This document shows positions 19,647 through 34,045 of a stretch of DNA of 64,000 nucleotides, piece by piece (the first letter of the stretch is position 1; each line of letters starts with the position of its first letter). A program made the position numbers and the translations under genes. Below the pieces are notes generated by a model. The model did no database searches and was not told the origin of the DNA. It was given only the letters and a program-made list of their open reading frames with translations. The stretch comes from Mixia osmundae IAM 14324 (taxonomy: Eukaryota; Basidiomycota; Mixiomycetes; Mixiales; Mixiaceae), in assembly GCF_000708205.1 (NCBI RefSeq), contig NW_014575560.1:997113-1061112 (forward strand). The letters run 5' to 3'.

Positions 19647-22262
19647 CTAAGCCAGCTCCAAGACAGCACGATGCCTGTCCCTCGACGTGACGTTGCGGTA
19701 GGCGAATTGCGCATTCTTGGAAGCGTGCGCATCGAGGAAAGCTTTGAGCGTGATCATACAGATTGCGCGTCCTCTGCCGTGCGAGAGGGAAAAGCTGCCA
19801 GAGGTCACGAACCCCACGAGCTTGGCATCCTGTTCTCACGCGTCAGCATCTGACATCTATGGTCCCGAACAATATGCTTACCTGACCGTCACCGACAAAG
19901 ACACTGGCGCGGTCTTTGGGGACGCCACGGCCGGAAGGGATCAGCCGCGCTTGACAGACGCCAGTAGCAAGCAGCTTGCGATTCTTGAGCACTTCGTCGA
20001 ATCGCTTGGCGCTGTCTGCCTTATCTGTCGGTTTGCCATCCAGGGCTTCGACCAGCTTGAGCGCAATCGAGCGAGGTGCGAGCCAAGGCGTTGCGTTCCC
20101 AACGGCAAGCAGAGCTGGCCAATCGGGCTTGAAGGGCATCGTCACACCGAGTCTATCGTACTCTGCCCGCTTTCCTCTGGGCGTCCGAGCATGCTTGAGC
20201 TGGATAGTCTCTGCTCGCCTCGCCATCTCCTGCTCCCCCGCAGCGGTACCTAGCCAGTCGTGAGGAAATGCAGGTAAGCCAGATTCGAAATGCTGCATCG
20301 TCACTTCGCGTTGACCGATCGGACGAGGTTGACAGAATACAAGCGACTGCAGCAGAGGACGGGCAAAGGCGGATGGCGCGATGACAGTCAGTCCAAAAGC
20401 CGGTGTGCTAGATCCTTCTCCGAGGCTTCGCTGCAGCACGAGAACAGGCAGTCGATCATCTGTCTCCTGCGCATCCAAAGAAGAGCCAGGCATGTTCATC
20501 TGTGCAGACATTCAGCACGCTTACCAGTGTAGTGCGCTACCGCATACCTTCGATCGCCGGCGATCGAGCTCTGCTTTCGAATAGCGAGGCTTGCTCAAGC
20601 TATTGACGGTTTCGAGATCCCAGAAAGAAGGCAACGATGCTGCCTCGGGGTCGACTGAGCTTCTTGGCTGGCACGAAGCGCTGTCAGCCGGCTTCTTGGG
20701 CGGAAAGCTGTCCGACACATTAGCACCTTCAAACGGTAAGCGGTACGTAGCTGGCTTGCCTTAGCCGCGGATCGACGATGCGTAATCCCAAGATCGATGC
20801 CGAGGGTATTTGCGATGGCATTGAGGCCATCAAGCCTTGCCAGCCCTTTCAGACCGGTCAAATTAGCCAGGATTTTGGCAAGCAGACGACACGCACAGCT
20901 TTCTGACCTGGAAAAGCGTTCTTGACGGGCGAGATGCTGCGTGCCAATGTTGCACAAGCTTGCGCCCCGAACAGATCAAAGGAAGCTACGTTGATCTTGT
21001 CGACCGTCAATGAAGTATGGCCCTTGGCGGGTGAAACCAGAGCGATCGCTTGTCGGATGGCTTTCGAAGCGTCTTTGATGATAGACGGGTGCAGTCTTAG
21101 CATGACCTGACGCGCTGTAGGCGTATCGCGGGTGTGCGCAGACCAGAAGCCGAGTACCGGTCCTATAATTCCGCTAAGGTCTCGCTCTGGCCAGTAGATG
21201 GTATTCTCGAAATGTCTTGCGCCAGCCATGAAGCGTAGAGCAGTCGGCGAGGGTTTGAGGATGGGCATGAGAAGATTGAGCACTCTTCCGAGCTCTTCCT
21301 GTGAACCTTGCAGGCTGACATGAGTGAAATACGAGCTGTCGTGGACCGTGCAGCCCTGATCGGAGAATGTCGCACGATACGCCGCTCGGAAGCATTTCTC
21401 GGTCGGTTTCTCGGCCTGATGGACCGTCAATGAGCGCATATTGACGTCGAGGCTATGTACGCACTAGCTTGTATCCCCATCGCTCGACCATCTTCATGCG
21501 CTTTGCATGCCAGACGTGGGTCTCTAGCCATTTGCCGTTCTCTGCCGCGGTCTGTCAGCGGCAGCGAATGACAGAGATGCCTGACTGACTTTGACGCTTG
21601 GCTAGCATATCCGAGCGACTGATGAAGACGAGCTTGCGTCGCTTCTGGAAAGGAAAGCCGCGTAGCTTGCGAATCGTGTGAGACTTTGACTTGTCCTTGA
21701 CGATCTGACGGCGCAATCTGTCAGTGGTGAACATTGCCAACCTGTGACGGTGAGACGGGCCTCTGATCTGGCTTTGGCTCGCAGCCGGGCAGGCAATCGT
21801 CTGGCATTGTGAGATGCAGCTCGTCTCCTGAGATGACGTGGCAATGACTGGAAGGCTCGCTGCACGACTGCATTTCTATCGTGTCGAGGGGTGCATCAGT
21901 CTAAGAACACGTCAAGAGCGCTCGAGCCGACTTTGAAGTTCGCATTGCATTCTCCCAGGAGCCAATCTCGAACGCCCTTGACTGTGTTCACTCATCAGCG
22001 GTGTCGTCAGTCGTCGAAGCAAACCAACCTGAAGAAAGCGCTCGACATCGATGCTTGTAGGCAGAGCGGCTTCTGCTCGTCCTCATCAGACTGAAGGGTT
22101 GACCGCTGGAAAGCAAGGAAAAGTGCCTGAGGATTTAGAGACATTGTTGTCCAATGCTCCTTGGCGCGAGGGTTGCTGCACTTGTATCTTCCTTGCGTTC
22201 TGCAGAAAGGCTCGCTTGGCATCTCTGCCCGAGCCTCCGAAAGGGTTTGGACGTTTGGTCAT
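19647..22262 (-). CDS. POP1: RNase P/MRP subunit POP1
   Basis: About eleven exons. POP1 is the largest protein of nuclear RNase P and RNase MRP, needed for tRNA 5' and rRNA processing. Diagnostic blocks: [71 protein letters not shown] (the POP1 domain), RIVDPRLSFPPKK, and at the end [18 protein letters not shown] with [16 protein letters not shown]. The start at 22262 ([19 protein letters not shown]) is the best of several ATGs. One exon junction near 22130 is unresolved. The intron 20708..20759 starts with GCAAGC and must be removed to give DPRLSFPP. Only about 85 bp separate this start from the divergent chitinase start. Confidence 0.9.
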
Positions 22263-22347
22263 TGGCTTTGCGTCATCTCTGTGTCCGTCGAGTAGTCGCG
22301 TCATCTGTTGCTGATTGCTGAGAGGAGCGCGAGCGCGGTGTCGGCAC

Positions 22348-23769
22348 ATGCGCAATGTCGGCTACTTCACGAGCTGGTCCATCTACGACGTCGGCCCTCC
22401 TCCTCTGTCAGCTACTCATCCGAGCTGAAACCAGATTGCGGGTCTGATAGCGAAAATATCTACCGAGTCAGATACCAGCCAATGTCCTGACGCATGTGCT
22501 CTATGCATTCGCCAACATCCGACCAGACTCGGGTCAGGTCTACTTGACCGATGCATGGGCAGATGAGCAGATCCACCACGACGGTGAGCCATGGGATGAC
22601 TACGGCAGGCCGCTCCTCTACGGTAACTTCAAGTCAGTCACGCCCATCTCGGCTTTGCCATATCTCATGACCGAGCAGAGCGCTTCTGAAGCTCAAACAA
22701 GAGCATCGTCATCTCAAAGTGCTCCTCTCCATCGGCGGCTGGACCCATTCGTCCAACTTTGCGCAGGCTGCAGCAACCCAGGCAGGACGCGACACGTTTG
22801 CTACTAGCTCGGTCAAGCTGCTCGAAGAGTATGCGCTAGATGGGCTAGACGTCGATTGGGAATTCCCAAAGAACGATGGGGAAGCGCAGGACTATGTCGA
22901 CTTGCTCCGGACCTGTCGTCTTGCGCTAGATGCCCATGCACGTCGCAAGGGCGAATCCGTACCTTATGAGCTCACTGTAGCCGCTGTGAGTCCTCCTCGA
23001 CCTTTCAAAGCTGCAATACTGAAGTCTCAATAGCCTTGTGGTGCTGCACAGTCGCAACAGCTTCGCATTCGCCAGATGGATCAATATCTCTCCTTCTGGA
23101 ACTTGATGAGCTATGACTACTCGGGCCCATGGGGCGACAAGGCAGATCACCAGGCCAATGTCCTTGCGACATCCACCAACAACGGCATATGTACAGATCG
23201 CGCGGTCCAGTACTATCTCTCGCAAGCCGTCCGACCAGATAAGCTGGTCATCGGCATCCCTCTCTATGGCCGAAGCTTCCTCAACTGTAAGGGGCCCGGC
23301 CATAGCTACAGCGGTCAAGGCCAAGGAAGCTGGGAGATCGGCACGTATGACTACAAAGCTTTGGTGAGGAGAGCTCTGTCCGCGAGCTTTGCCGCCGCTG
23401 AGGATGTAAGACCGGCAGCCATTGCAAGGTCAGCAAGTGCACCACGATGATCGCTGCATTGCAAGCTATGCACACGGCAACGGCCACTTCATGCAGGTCT
23501 CTCGAGTCCGACCAGACTACCGCTGACATCATGACCATAGCACATTCGACACGGTTGATGTTGCGCATCGCAAGGCAGACTGGATCAACAAGCGAGGACT
23601 CGGCGGCGCTATGTACTGGGAGCTCAGTGGCGATCGACCGGCCAACGATCCTGCAGCCATCGTGCCCCGTATCGCAAGCGTCTTGCACCATCAAGGCGGT
23701 GGACTAGACACTAGCCAGAACCACCTTTCGTATCCTGACTCTCGGTTCGACAATGTTCGAAACCGATAA
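22348..23769 (+). CDS. GH18 chitinase, no signal peptide
   Basis: Glycoside hydrolase family 18 enzyme cutting chitin. join(22348..22389,22472..22632,22679..22985,23034..23363,23419..23492,23541..23769). Motifs: RNVGYFTSWSIY, VLTHVLYAFANIRPDSG, VLLSIGGWTHS, the catalytic DGLDVDWEFP (DxxDxDxE), FWNLMSYDYSGPWG, IGIPLYGRSF, and GLGGAMYWELSGD. The protein starts directly at the barrel with no secretion signal, like the intracellular-type fungal enzymes. The first intron (82 nt) is longer than usual and a few conserved residues seem lost there, so that junction is uncertain. The intron 23493..23540 begins GCAGGT; this gives HFITFDTVDVA in frame. The stop is 12 bp from the stop of the convergent HAP2 gene. 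Confidence 0.88.
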
Positions 23770-23781
23770 GAGCTGTTGTTG

Positions 23782-24540
23782 TCACTCCATCGTATCGTCC
23801 AGCAACTCATGCGCAAGGGCATCTTGTGCTTCTTGTGCTCGTCGTTCTTCGATGGTGAGGAATCGACCGCCAGGCCCTCGAGCTCTACGCATGGCATGCT
23901 TGTGTCGAGACTCGTACATGTACTTTTGCTGTGCCCGGCCGGACGAGTCAGCTCCAGCATGATCACCGATCTGACCACATACGTTTCGTTCTTGCGCTAC
24001 TCTGCCAAGTGCTTGCAGTCGCTGACGGGTTTCTCTTCGCTTGACGATGCGATTGAATTGCTTGGCGTTGACGAGGCGAGGCTGAGGTGCCTCGGCTGCT
24101 GTGCTGACCGTCTGCTGCTGCTGCGCCGGCTGCTGCTCAGCTGAACGCAGATACTCATCGGCAGGCTGCGCTGACGAGGCGGGCTCATGGCCATAGTCTG
24201 CATTGGCCAAGAACTGACTCTGCAAGGTCTCCGAGTCGAAAGGTGCGTTCAATGCGACGGAGGGCGGCAAGAGGTGCTCCTCTTCGGCGAATGGAAACGT
24301 GCCTGATCCATCGAGCGATGCCTGGTCCTGCATTGCAGACTCGTAGGCCGACAGACTGTTCGAGCGACTGATTCGTTGTAAAGTCGCTCTAGGGTTCGTG
24401 TACGTATTGGCCGAACCAGTCTCTTGGCCGTCGTTGGTCCGAGGCTGCAGAGAGAGAGAGAGAGAGAGAGACATGAACAGACGCTTGTCAGCAGAGAGGG
24501 TTCCGCCTACCTGTGCAGACTTGGGCTTTCGCTTGACCAT
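23782..24540 (-). CDS. HAP2: CCAAT-binding factor subunit HAP2/NF-YA
   Basis: complement(join(23782..23928,23983..24444,24511..24540)). DNA-binding subunit of the heterotrimeric CCAAT-box complex. It carries both halves of the NF-YA core: the subunit-association helix LVNAKQFNRIVKRRETRQRL and, after a linker, the DNA-contacting KYMYESRHKHAMRR and RGPGGRFLT. A 54-nt intron (23929..23982) splits the linker between them. The first intron (24445..24510) has a pure CT/GA microsatellite as its polypyrimidine tract and keeps an open frame. The N-terminal part is Gln/Ala/Ser-rich, typical of an activation region. Confidence 0.93.
   Translation of the reverse strand: MVKRKPKSAQVGGTLSADKRLFMSLSLSLSLQPRTNDGQETGSANTYTNPRATLQRISRSNSLSAYESAMQDQASLDGSGTFPFAEEEHLLPPSVALNAPFDSETLQSQFLANADYGHEPASSAQPADEYLRSAEQQPAQQQQTVSTAAEAPQPRLVNAKQFNRIVKRRETRQRLQALGRVAQERNVCGQIGDHAGADSSGRAQQKYMYESRHKHAMRRARGPGGRFLTIEERRAQEAQDALAHELLDDTME
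24449..24471. repeat. (GA)n/(CT)n microsatellite inside HAP2 intron 1
   Basis: An uninterrupted AG dinucleotide run. On the minus (gene) strand it is a CT tract directly before the CTGCAG acceptor, so it acts as the polypyrimidine tract. Confidence 0.9.
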
Positions 24541-24663
24541 GCCACTCAGCTAAGGTGACACGACGCGTCTACTATCGATATGCTCTCAGCGGCGTCCTCA
24601 GAGACTGGTCATACGCGCAATTGACTTGTGGTGTACAATGATACAATGACAGTGTACAGGTGA

Positions 24664-25686
24664 TCACGCTCGCTTCGTCAGCCTGGGACGTTCCGATCAG
24701 ACCGCGAACTTTTGCGCATGCTGACAAGAGCGCTTACCAGTTCATGGTGATGTCGATGTTGTTCTGATTTTGACATGAGATCGAGTAGCAGCTCACCTCT
24801 CTATTGGCGATCTTTGCTAGCTCCCTGTCGCGTCACGGAGGGATGTGAGCAAGAGCAGATGGATCGTCGCGAGACTGACAGCCGGTCAATGAGATCTGCC
24901 ACTTTCAATGCGCTGGGCAAGTCGTTCTTATTGCCCAGTACGAGCACTGGGATCGAAGCAAGCTGTGGCCGCTCCAGCAACGTCAGAAGCTCTTCCTTGG
25001 CCGAGTCTAGCTTTTCATGATCCGCTGAATCTATGATGAAGCTGCCGTTCGCGCCGCCGAGTCAGCAGCTCAGTGCTGTTCCTCAAAGGACGACTGACAG
25101 TATCGCGTTGACGCCTCGGCAGTATCGTTCCCACATACTGCGAAACCGCGGCTGCCTGGACAAGCAGTGGTGCTGATGAGCAACTCGAAGCGAGCACTGC
25201 AGCTAGCGCTTGCCCGCCAATGTCCCATAACCTCATCGTGACCTTGCCTTTCGTCACTGTGTATCGCAAGAATACCCACTGAGCTTTCCTACACGTCTGT
25301 ACTGGGGCGCAAACCTTTCTTGACGTTGAATCCCTGTGCAAGCGTTAAGCCCTCGGTGAGGACTGAGCGAACAAGCCGCTCACGACAGTAGGTACCACAG
25401 ACTCTGAGAATTGGCCGTTCTGCGGAAGTCGTGTCAGCTGAAGGCCGGAAGAGTCACTGCTCGGCGCGGACAGATAGTGCATTGACCAAGCTTGTCTGCC
25501 AAGTCAAACGATCATGGTCAGCTATCAAAAGCTGTGAGACTGCCTCGCTCGCCTTGCCAGAGTTCTGGAGCCCAACAATCGTCATCTCTCTGCCGGAACA
25601 TAGCGGTGAGAAGAGTTCCGATTGTCAAGGGACAGCGCTGACAGTTCTTTGGAGAATAGCAACCCTCGAAGCCAATCGAGCACCAT
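24664..25686 (-). CDS. ARL8: ARL8-type lysosomal/vacuolar small GTPase
   Basis: Arf-like GTPase that in animals links lysosomes to kinesin. Nine or so tiny exons. The start [17 protein letters not shown] at 25686 matches the ARL8 N terminus. Then the P-loop [34 protein letters not shown], switch [33 protein letters not shown], the [11 protein letters not shown] block, and the end MNWLTKRA. Exons as short as 37 nt (25553..25589) and 24 nt (25472..25495) occur. Two introns (25496..25552 and 25152..25209) appear to use GC donors; the nearest GT donor in each case would insert four residues into the P-loop or switch II. Confidence 0.9.
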
Positions 25687-25857
25687 CTGTGCACTGTGTC
25701 ATCAGCAGCGACTGTGGCCGTAGATCCGCCGATGTACCTTGAAAACGGACGACATTCTCGCAGTCGGCTCTTGACAAGGAGTGTCTCCAAAGCGAAGTGC
25801 AATGCGGAGGATGATTTACAACAGCGCGTCATCGCGTCATGCAGCGAGTCCGTGTCG

Positions 25858-26771
25858 TCACTCCTTCGACCAATATCGCGAAGCTCTCTCGAGCTGGGCA
25901 ACGTGGAATACTTCCTGCTGGGCTACAGACAAGTCTCCGGTGACGCCCTTCTGAGGATCCCAAGCTTTTCCCTCTAGCGCCCATCGCCACTCGAGATACT
26001 TTTTGAGCTCTGCTGTGCATGATCAGTCACTGTCAAGCGATCTCTGATCTGCGCACCCTTGTCGAGCGGCAAAACGCTTCTCCAGCTTGGCTCTGATGAG
26101 TTGGCGTTCTCGATGAAGATGCGGTACGAGTCGAGTGCGTATCGTCCAACGCCAGGCTGCGACGGTATCAGCTTGCCCTCCACTGAACCTTCTGACGCTT
26201 ACATAGTGACTGATCATCGTTGGCACATACGCTCGATCAGACTTGTTACACGACAAGATGCCTTCCGTCGGCGGCTCGTCCACATAAGTCTGAGAAAACC
26301 TGATGAGCATACGTGCTCGTCGATTGTAGAGCCCGATCGGGTAGATGACTTGCGTGAGCTCCTGCAGGTCTGCCGCTGCAAGTGCATGCGCAGTTGGCCA
26401 TCGCTCGAGTATCTGCAACATCGTGAGCTCTTGCATGCTGACACACATGCTTGACAAACTTGATACAGCACAGGTACTGCTGCTCGTCCGGAAGTCTGAT
26501 TGAGCAGGCAAGTAGCAATGAGCATCTTCCAAATATCGGGCGCCATCCTCTCTTGTATCAGACCGAATTTGGCTTCATCGGTCCTGAGCTTGCTAGGTGT
26601 AAAGTGGCCAACAAAGGGTGACAGCGGCAATGCCGTGTTTGCAAGCTTCCTCCGCTTGTTAGCTTTCGGCGTTGTGGGCTCATTGCGCTGACCGAGCGCT
26701 ATCGAAGGTTCATTTGATGTTGCCGCCTGCAAGCGAGTACTACGTCGTCTAGGCGCAGATGCTTCACTCAT
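25858..26771 (-). CDS. HhH-GPD DNA glycosylase, MBD4-like
   Basis: A base-excision-repair glycosylase related to the catalytic domain of MBD4, which removes T or U opposite G. An N-terminal basic, disordered part leads to LIQERMAPDIWKMLIATCLLNQTSG, then ILERWPTAHALAAADLQELT, the hairpin IYPIGLYNRRARMLIRFS, PGVGRYALDSYRIF with the catalytic Asp, and ELKKYLEWRW. Four introns of about 43-50 nt are inferred. There is no methyl-CpG-binding domain. The start at 26771 is the first ATG of the frame; an upstream in-frame TTG at 26849 is unlikely. Exon order follows the family with no gaps. Confidence 0.85.
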
Positions 26772-26849
26772 CGATCCTCGGTCGAGGCGCGTCAAAAAAG
26801 TCGCCGGGTCCGTTTCGCAAAATCCTCCCAAAAAGCGCTCTGCATCCAA

Positions 26850-27860
26850 TCGGCCGAGAAGAGGTCACCTAGAGTCTGCGCAAAAAGACGGATTCTCAAG
26901 AAGAGATGTCAAAGAGTCGATAATGGCTCTGTGAAGATGCGCGGCACGAGACAAATAGTAAAAGGCGATTTGTCTATTTTTTGTCGACTTCTCCAGCCAT
27001 GGCAGGAGGATCGACGAATGTAATATATATACTGGTCACCTAGCCTCTGCTCCGATGACCTTCTCATAGCGCTGATCCTCGCTGGGAGCCTCAATGACAG
27101 TCATGAGCAGATCATTCCATGCGTGTCGATGGCAGCCATCCTGTCTGAAGCATGCAAGTCAGATCGCGACAGCGCTCCCTCGCGATCTCCCTCATTTCGC
27201 ACGAATCTCTACGTCTTTTGAGTCAATGATGCATAACCAGATAGCAGATATATGTGTTCTGAAAAGCAGAATGAGCGTGCTACAACCCGATGGCTTCGCA
27301 CTTGCAAGACTACCATGATGTATATTTGCCGCAATGCATCTGACATTGACACTCTCGGTCTGGCTTTGAGAGTTCGACGATGCGAGCGTCCTGCCGAGAC
27401 TCTAGCGGTAGAAGCTATCGCGATCTCGATGCTGCCTGCATGCATATTGGCGAAGGCGATCAAGGACGTGTGCTCGTGCATAAATCCTGTAGAATCATAT
27501 AAGGCCGCCCAAATCAAGCGGCTGTAGTGACATGCTGTTGGTGTCACATCGCAGATGATCGACTCGCACGCTCTTCAAGCCGAGTCGTTGTGTTTGTATG
27601 CCCCGGAGCGCAATGGGTCTGGCTATACGCGTTAGAAAGGATTGGCAGGACTCTTCGAAGGTTTGCTTCAGTTGCACAGAGTGGCACTAGTCTGAGATGC
27701 ATCCAGAGCGAGTCAATGACCATAGGATATGCGATGCCGTAGTGCCTCTGCTCTGAGACCGTGAGCACGGCAACGATGACGAACGACCGACGACTGGAGA
27801 GAGGGTTCGCAGCAGTGAAAACGCGCGCGACGTGCAAAGTGCGTTCAGGCTCGATCCAGG
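26850..27860. other. AT-rich gap and an unresolved minus-strand gene
   Basis: A likely terminal exon (about 27036..27140, minus strand) encodes CHRHAWNDLLMTVIEAPSED and ends at TGA 27036, preceded by a good branch/acceptor (TCTGAC...TTCAG). I could not connect it to upstream exons or name a family. The rest, up to the PET127 start at 27861, contains only short frames and AT-rich patches (TATATATA at about 27022). Confidence 0.35.
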
Positions 27861-30190
27861 ATGCGCTGTCTTCGGTGCGCACACGAGCGCTTACTGAGCA
27901 CTACTGCAGCTCGCAATACGCTCACTCGCGTGCGAAGCACAGCCATTGGCGATCATGCGCGCTCGTTGCAAACGGAAGCCTCTTCATCGACAACACCCGA
28001 TGCGGTCGCATTAGCAGGAGTCAAGGCCTTCAAGGCTGTCAAAAAGGCTCGCCAGACGAGTCAGACAAAGTCTCGATCACAGCCGAAAGGAAAAGCAACG
28101 GCTGCGAGCCACAGCGAGCGACGAGCGGCCATACTTGCAAAATTAGAAAGTCTAGCAAAAGCGCTGCCTGGCGAGCAGTCTTCGTCGATCGTTGTGCAAA
28201 GCGTTGCCAAAGTTCGAGCGACGCAGGGGCGCACCCGTTCGACAGCGCCTGCGCCTGCGAAAGCTCATCCTCAGAACGCGGTCATCATCAATACAGGAAC
28301 AATCGAGCCTGCAGAGATCGAGCTTGATCGCATTGAGGCGCTCGAAGAGATACCGTATGCGCGCCTTCAGCATGGACTGAATCGTGTCTTGTTCAATCCT
28401 GGTATCCACTGGCTCCAAGATCCTCGTACGGGGGTGTACAACTACGAGCCACATCTCAAACACATACCCGGTCGCGCTTCATACAATGCCAACAGGATAT
28501 CGCAATTTGTGCCTCCCTCTGGCGACAAAAGTCTGCGGACGCTTGCCGACAAGCACGACGCACTTTTTAGAGGCAGCACGAGCAGTCTCGTGCCCTCGCT
28601 GGTTCATTTCTGGCTCCTGCAGCATGGCGTTCAGCACCTGCGGACGGACCATCTTAGCATGCTCTGGAAGGACCAGGCAAGTCTTACCTCTCTCAGCAGC
28701 TACAGGAAGCTCATCTTACTGCACGAGGCTTGCAGAGTCCAGCGATTCTCGGTATCGGGCCGCGTCTACCTGCAAGCGTCATATTGCGATACCAAGACGG
28801 GCGATACGTCATCGATAGCGACAAAGGCGCCGATCTGCAGGACGAAGAGATTCTGTCTGAGCTTGTAAGCTTCTTTTTTTGAGCACTGTGACGGCGCTGA
28901 ACGGCACTCAGGGACACGTGATGGAAAAACTGCTCGTCACCCCGCCCGCCGAATTTGAAGAGGCTCTGGCGCAGAGTCTTGCCGAGCAAAATACCAGTCG
29001 TGATACTCAGCATGATGGATATGCGTACTGCAAAGTATGCCCGAACGCGTCACCTTGCGATCTGACGCTGATACCTGTATAGAGCGGCGGCATTCTCATG
29101 CGGTCGCAGATAGATTGCCACCATCCTCTGCTGCCGAAGCAGACCTTTGACATCAAGACGCGCGCAACAGTGTCTGTCAGGACAGACAAACTCAACCACG
29201 AAGTCGGTCTACCTCTGTACTTGCTGCGCAGCGCTGATAGAGAGCCTCAGGAAGCGAGTGGGTATCTCATTCGATATAACCACGGGATGGAAGAGTCATA
29301 CGAGCGCGAGATCTACGACTTGATCCGCAACGCGTACTTAAAGTACAGGCAAGCTTACGCTCGCCAGCGTCATTCTCGCGCTGATCGGCGAAAGCAGTTA
29401 CCAAGCGCGCATCGGTGGCATGGATGGCATCTTCATCGCCTACCATAACACCAAGCGAATCTTTGGCTTCCAGTACATCTCCATTGCTGATATGGACTAC
29501 TGCCTCAACGGCTCGTCAGAAGAAGCAGAATCGACATTTCGTATGGGCGTGCGCCTCTTCGACACTCTGCTTCGCCAAGCCATCGGGGTGTACCCGCAAC
29601 AGGTAAGCCTCCTCGCCTTTACATATATTTAGGCTTACCGGTCACAGACGCTCCGCGTTATGACGGAAGGCAAATCGGGTCGGCTGATGATGTTCGTTCG
29701 ACCGAACGGCACAGAACGCGAGTTGACAAAGGACGAACCTTTGACGGCGTTTTGCCTTGAGCTGGGAGAGAAGACGGATAACGGCTACAAGTATACGATT
29801 CGAAAGTACGCGGACGACGAGAACACTCGCGCCTTGTATAGAAAGACCGCGACGCGACAGAGCTTCTTCAACCGTCACGTCTTACCGCCTGGCGTTACGC
29901 CTGCTCAGGTCAAAGCAGTACTTAAGAGTCAGCGCACCGACGATGACGATATGGAGGACCTTCTCGATCCGGTCGACGACGACGCCATCTCACAAGAAGG
30001 CGTAGGCTTCACACCCCATCCAAAGATCACCTACGTCGACAGACCAAGCAAGATGGTGCAGGCTTGGCGACAGATCGCACGCAGGGGCAAGGCCTTGACG
30101 GACAGCTTAGGCGAGAGCGACGCGCCTGACGATCAAGTCTACGTTGTTCCTGCCAGCGAGCCAGAGCTTCGACAGCGCCGGCTGCATTGA
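27861..30190 (+). CDS. PET127: Mitochondrial RNA-processing protein PET127
   Basis: Membrane-associated mitochondrial protein needed for 5' trimming and decay of mitochondrial RNAs. The basic N terminus (MRCLRCAHERLLSTTAARN) is a mitochondrial presequence. Family blocks follow: YARLQHGLNRVLFNPGIHWL, GSTSSLVPSLVHFWLL, LPASVILRYQDGRYVIDSDK, MEKLLVTPPAEFEE, LMRSQIDCHHPLLP with FDIKTRA, GMEESYEREIYDLIRNAYLK, and YQARIGGMDGIFIAYHNTKR. The core resembles a PD-(D/E)xK nuclease fold. Introns at 28677..28735 and 29349..29397 start GCAAGT and GCAAGC; removing them gives the family sequence. The last exon adds an acidic C-terminal tail. Confidence 0.93.
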
Positions 30191-30275
30191 GTATACATAG
30201 ACTGGTACACTGCAATGCACTCCTTGCGCTCGCTTGCACTTGCTACAGATGCGAGTCAGTGCTCGCGTGCGCGTA

Positions 30276-30813
30276 TCATAAGTTACTCTTCTTCGCCTGT
30301 GATAACAGCTGATGACCGAGAACGAGTATGCATGGCCCAGAATGGATTGTCCTCGAGCTCAGTGTCGAATCATTGGCTATCGCCTCCTTGACCGCCGCGT
30401 CTTCTGCACCCGGTTGAAGCCATATGTGCTGGATGTCCAGCTCCACAGCGTCCTTGAGCACTTGCAGCGTTACTGCCGGGGGCGTGATCACAGAGATGGA
30501 CGTCGTCGTGGGATTAGTCAGCTCCTTGAGCGTCTTTGTGACTTGCAGGCCTTCTATCTCGCTCTCTTTGGGGTTGATGGGCGTCACCTTCAAGCCGGCG
30601 TCTTGATACCATCGCAGAACTCTGCGTCCACATGTCAGGAAGAGCTGGGCGAACCCAAGCAATGACTTGCTTGTTCCCAAATTTTGTGCGTGTCGAAGAT
30701 GCGCCGACGACGGCATACGCACCACTTTGGCTGTGCAGCTGATCAATCAGCCTCCGCCTCCACTCACTCTATTCGCACGGGTAGACTTGCAAGAACGCTG
30801 ATGAAGCTGCCAT
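30276..30813 (-). CDS. CoA-binding domain protein (CoA_binding_2, YccU-like)
   Basis: complement(join(30276..30621,30671..30730,30779..30813)), 146 residues, a single Rossmann-type domain. Seen: AYAVVGASSTRTKFGNKVLR, the turn VTPINPKESEIEG, ITPPAVTLQVLKDA, and HIWLQPGAED. The family binds coenzyme A or a nucleotide; no reaction is established. Exon 2 is 60 nt. The second intron (30622..30670) starts GCAAGT and joins FGNK to VLRWYQD in frame. Stops of this gene and PET127 are 85 bp apart. Confidence 0.9.
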
Positions 30814-30942
30814 GATGAATGCGGACCGGGGGACAGACCTGAGTCGATGACGCGATGGGGAGGGAATGGGGCAGAGCATGACATTGCTCAGACAACATGG
30901 TGTGATAAGACATCTCTATGGGTAGTGCGGAGCGAGCGCTGC

Positions 30943-33814
<2,872 letters not shown>

Positions 33815-34045
33815 GTCTATTAGCTCGAGTTGTCCAGTTATTAAGGTAAGGAACGAGCTTGTGCTCACCACTTAGCGCAAAAATTTGATCCGAGTCCAAA
33901 CCAGTAATAGTCGTATGCCGGGCCGATGGCACCCATTCTGGCGACGCGTGACTTTGCCACGTCGCGCTCCTGCTGCTCCCGCGGGCGCGCTGACAATATA
34001 GCGACTGACTAGGCCGTGGCCATCTAGGCTGTCTCGGCATCCCTC
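33815..34045. promoter_or_regulatory. Divergent promoter, DBP2 and POT1
   Basis: 231 bp between the two start codons. It presumably holds both promoters; no specific element recognised. Confidence 0.4.

Noticed and set aside
27544-27882. 112-codon minus-strand open frame upstream of PET127
   Set aside because: No similarity, odd composition, overlaps the PET127 start; likely chance.
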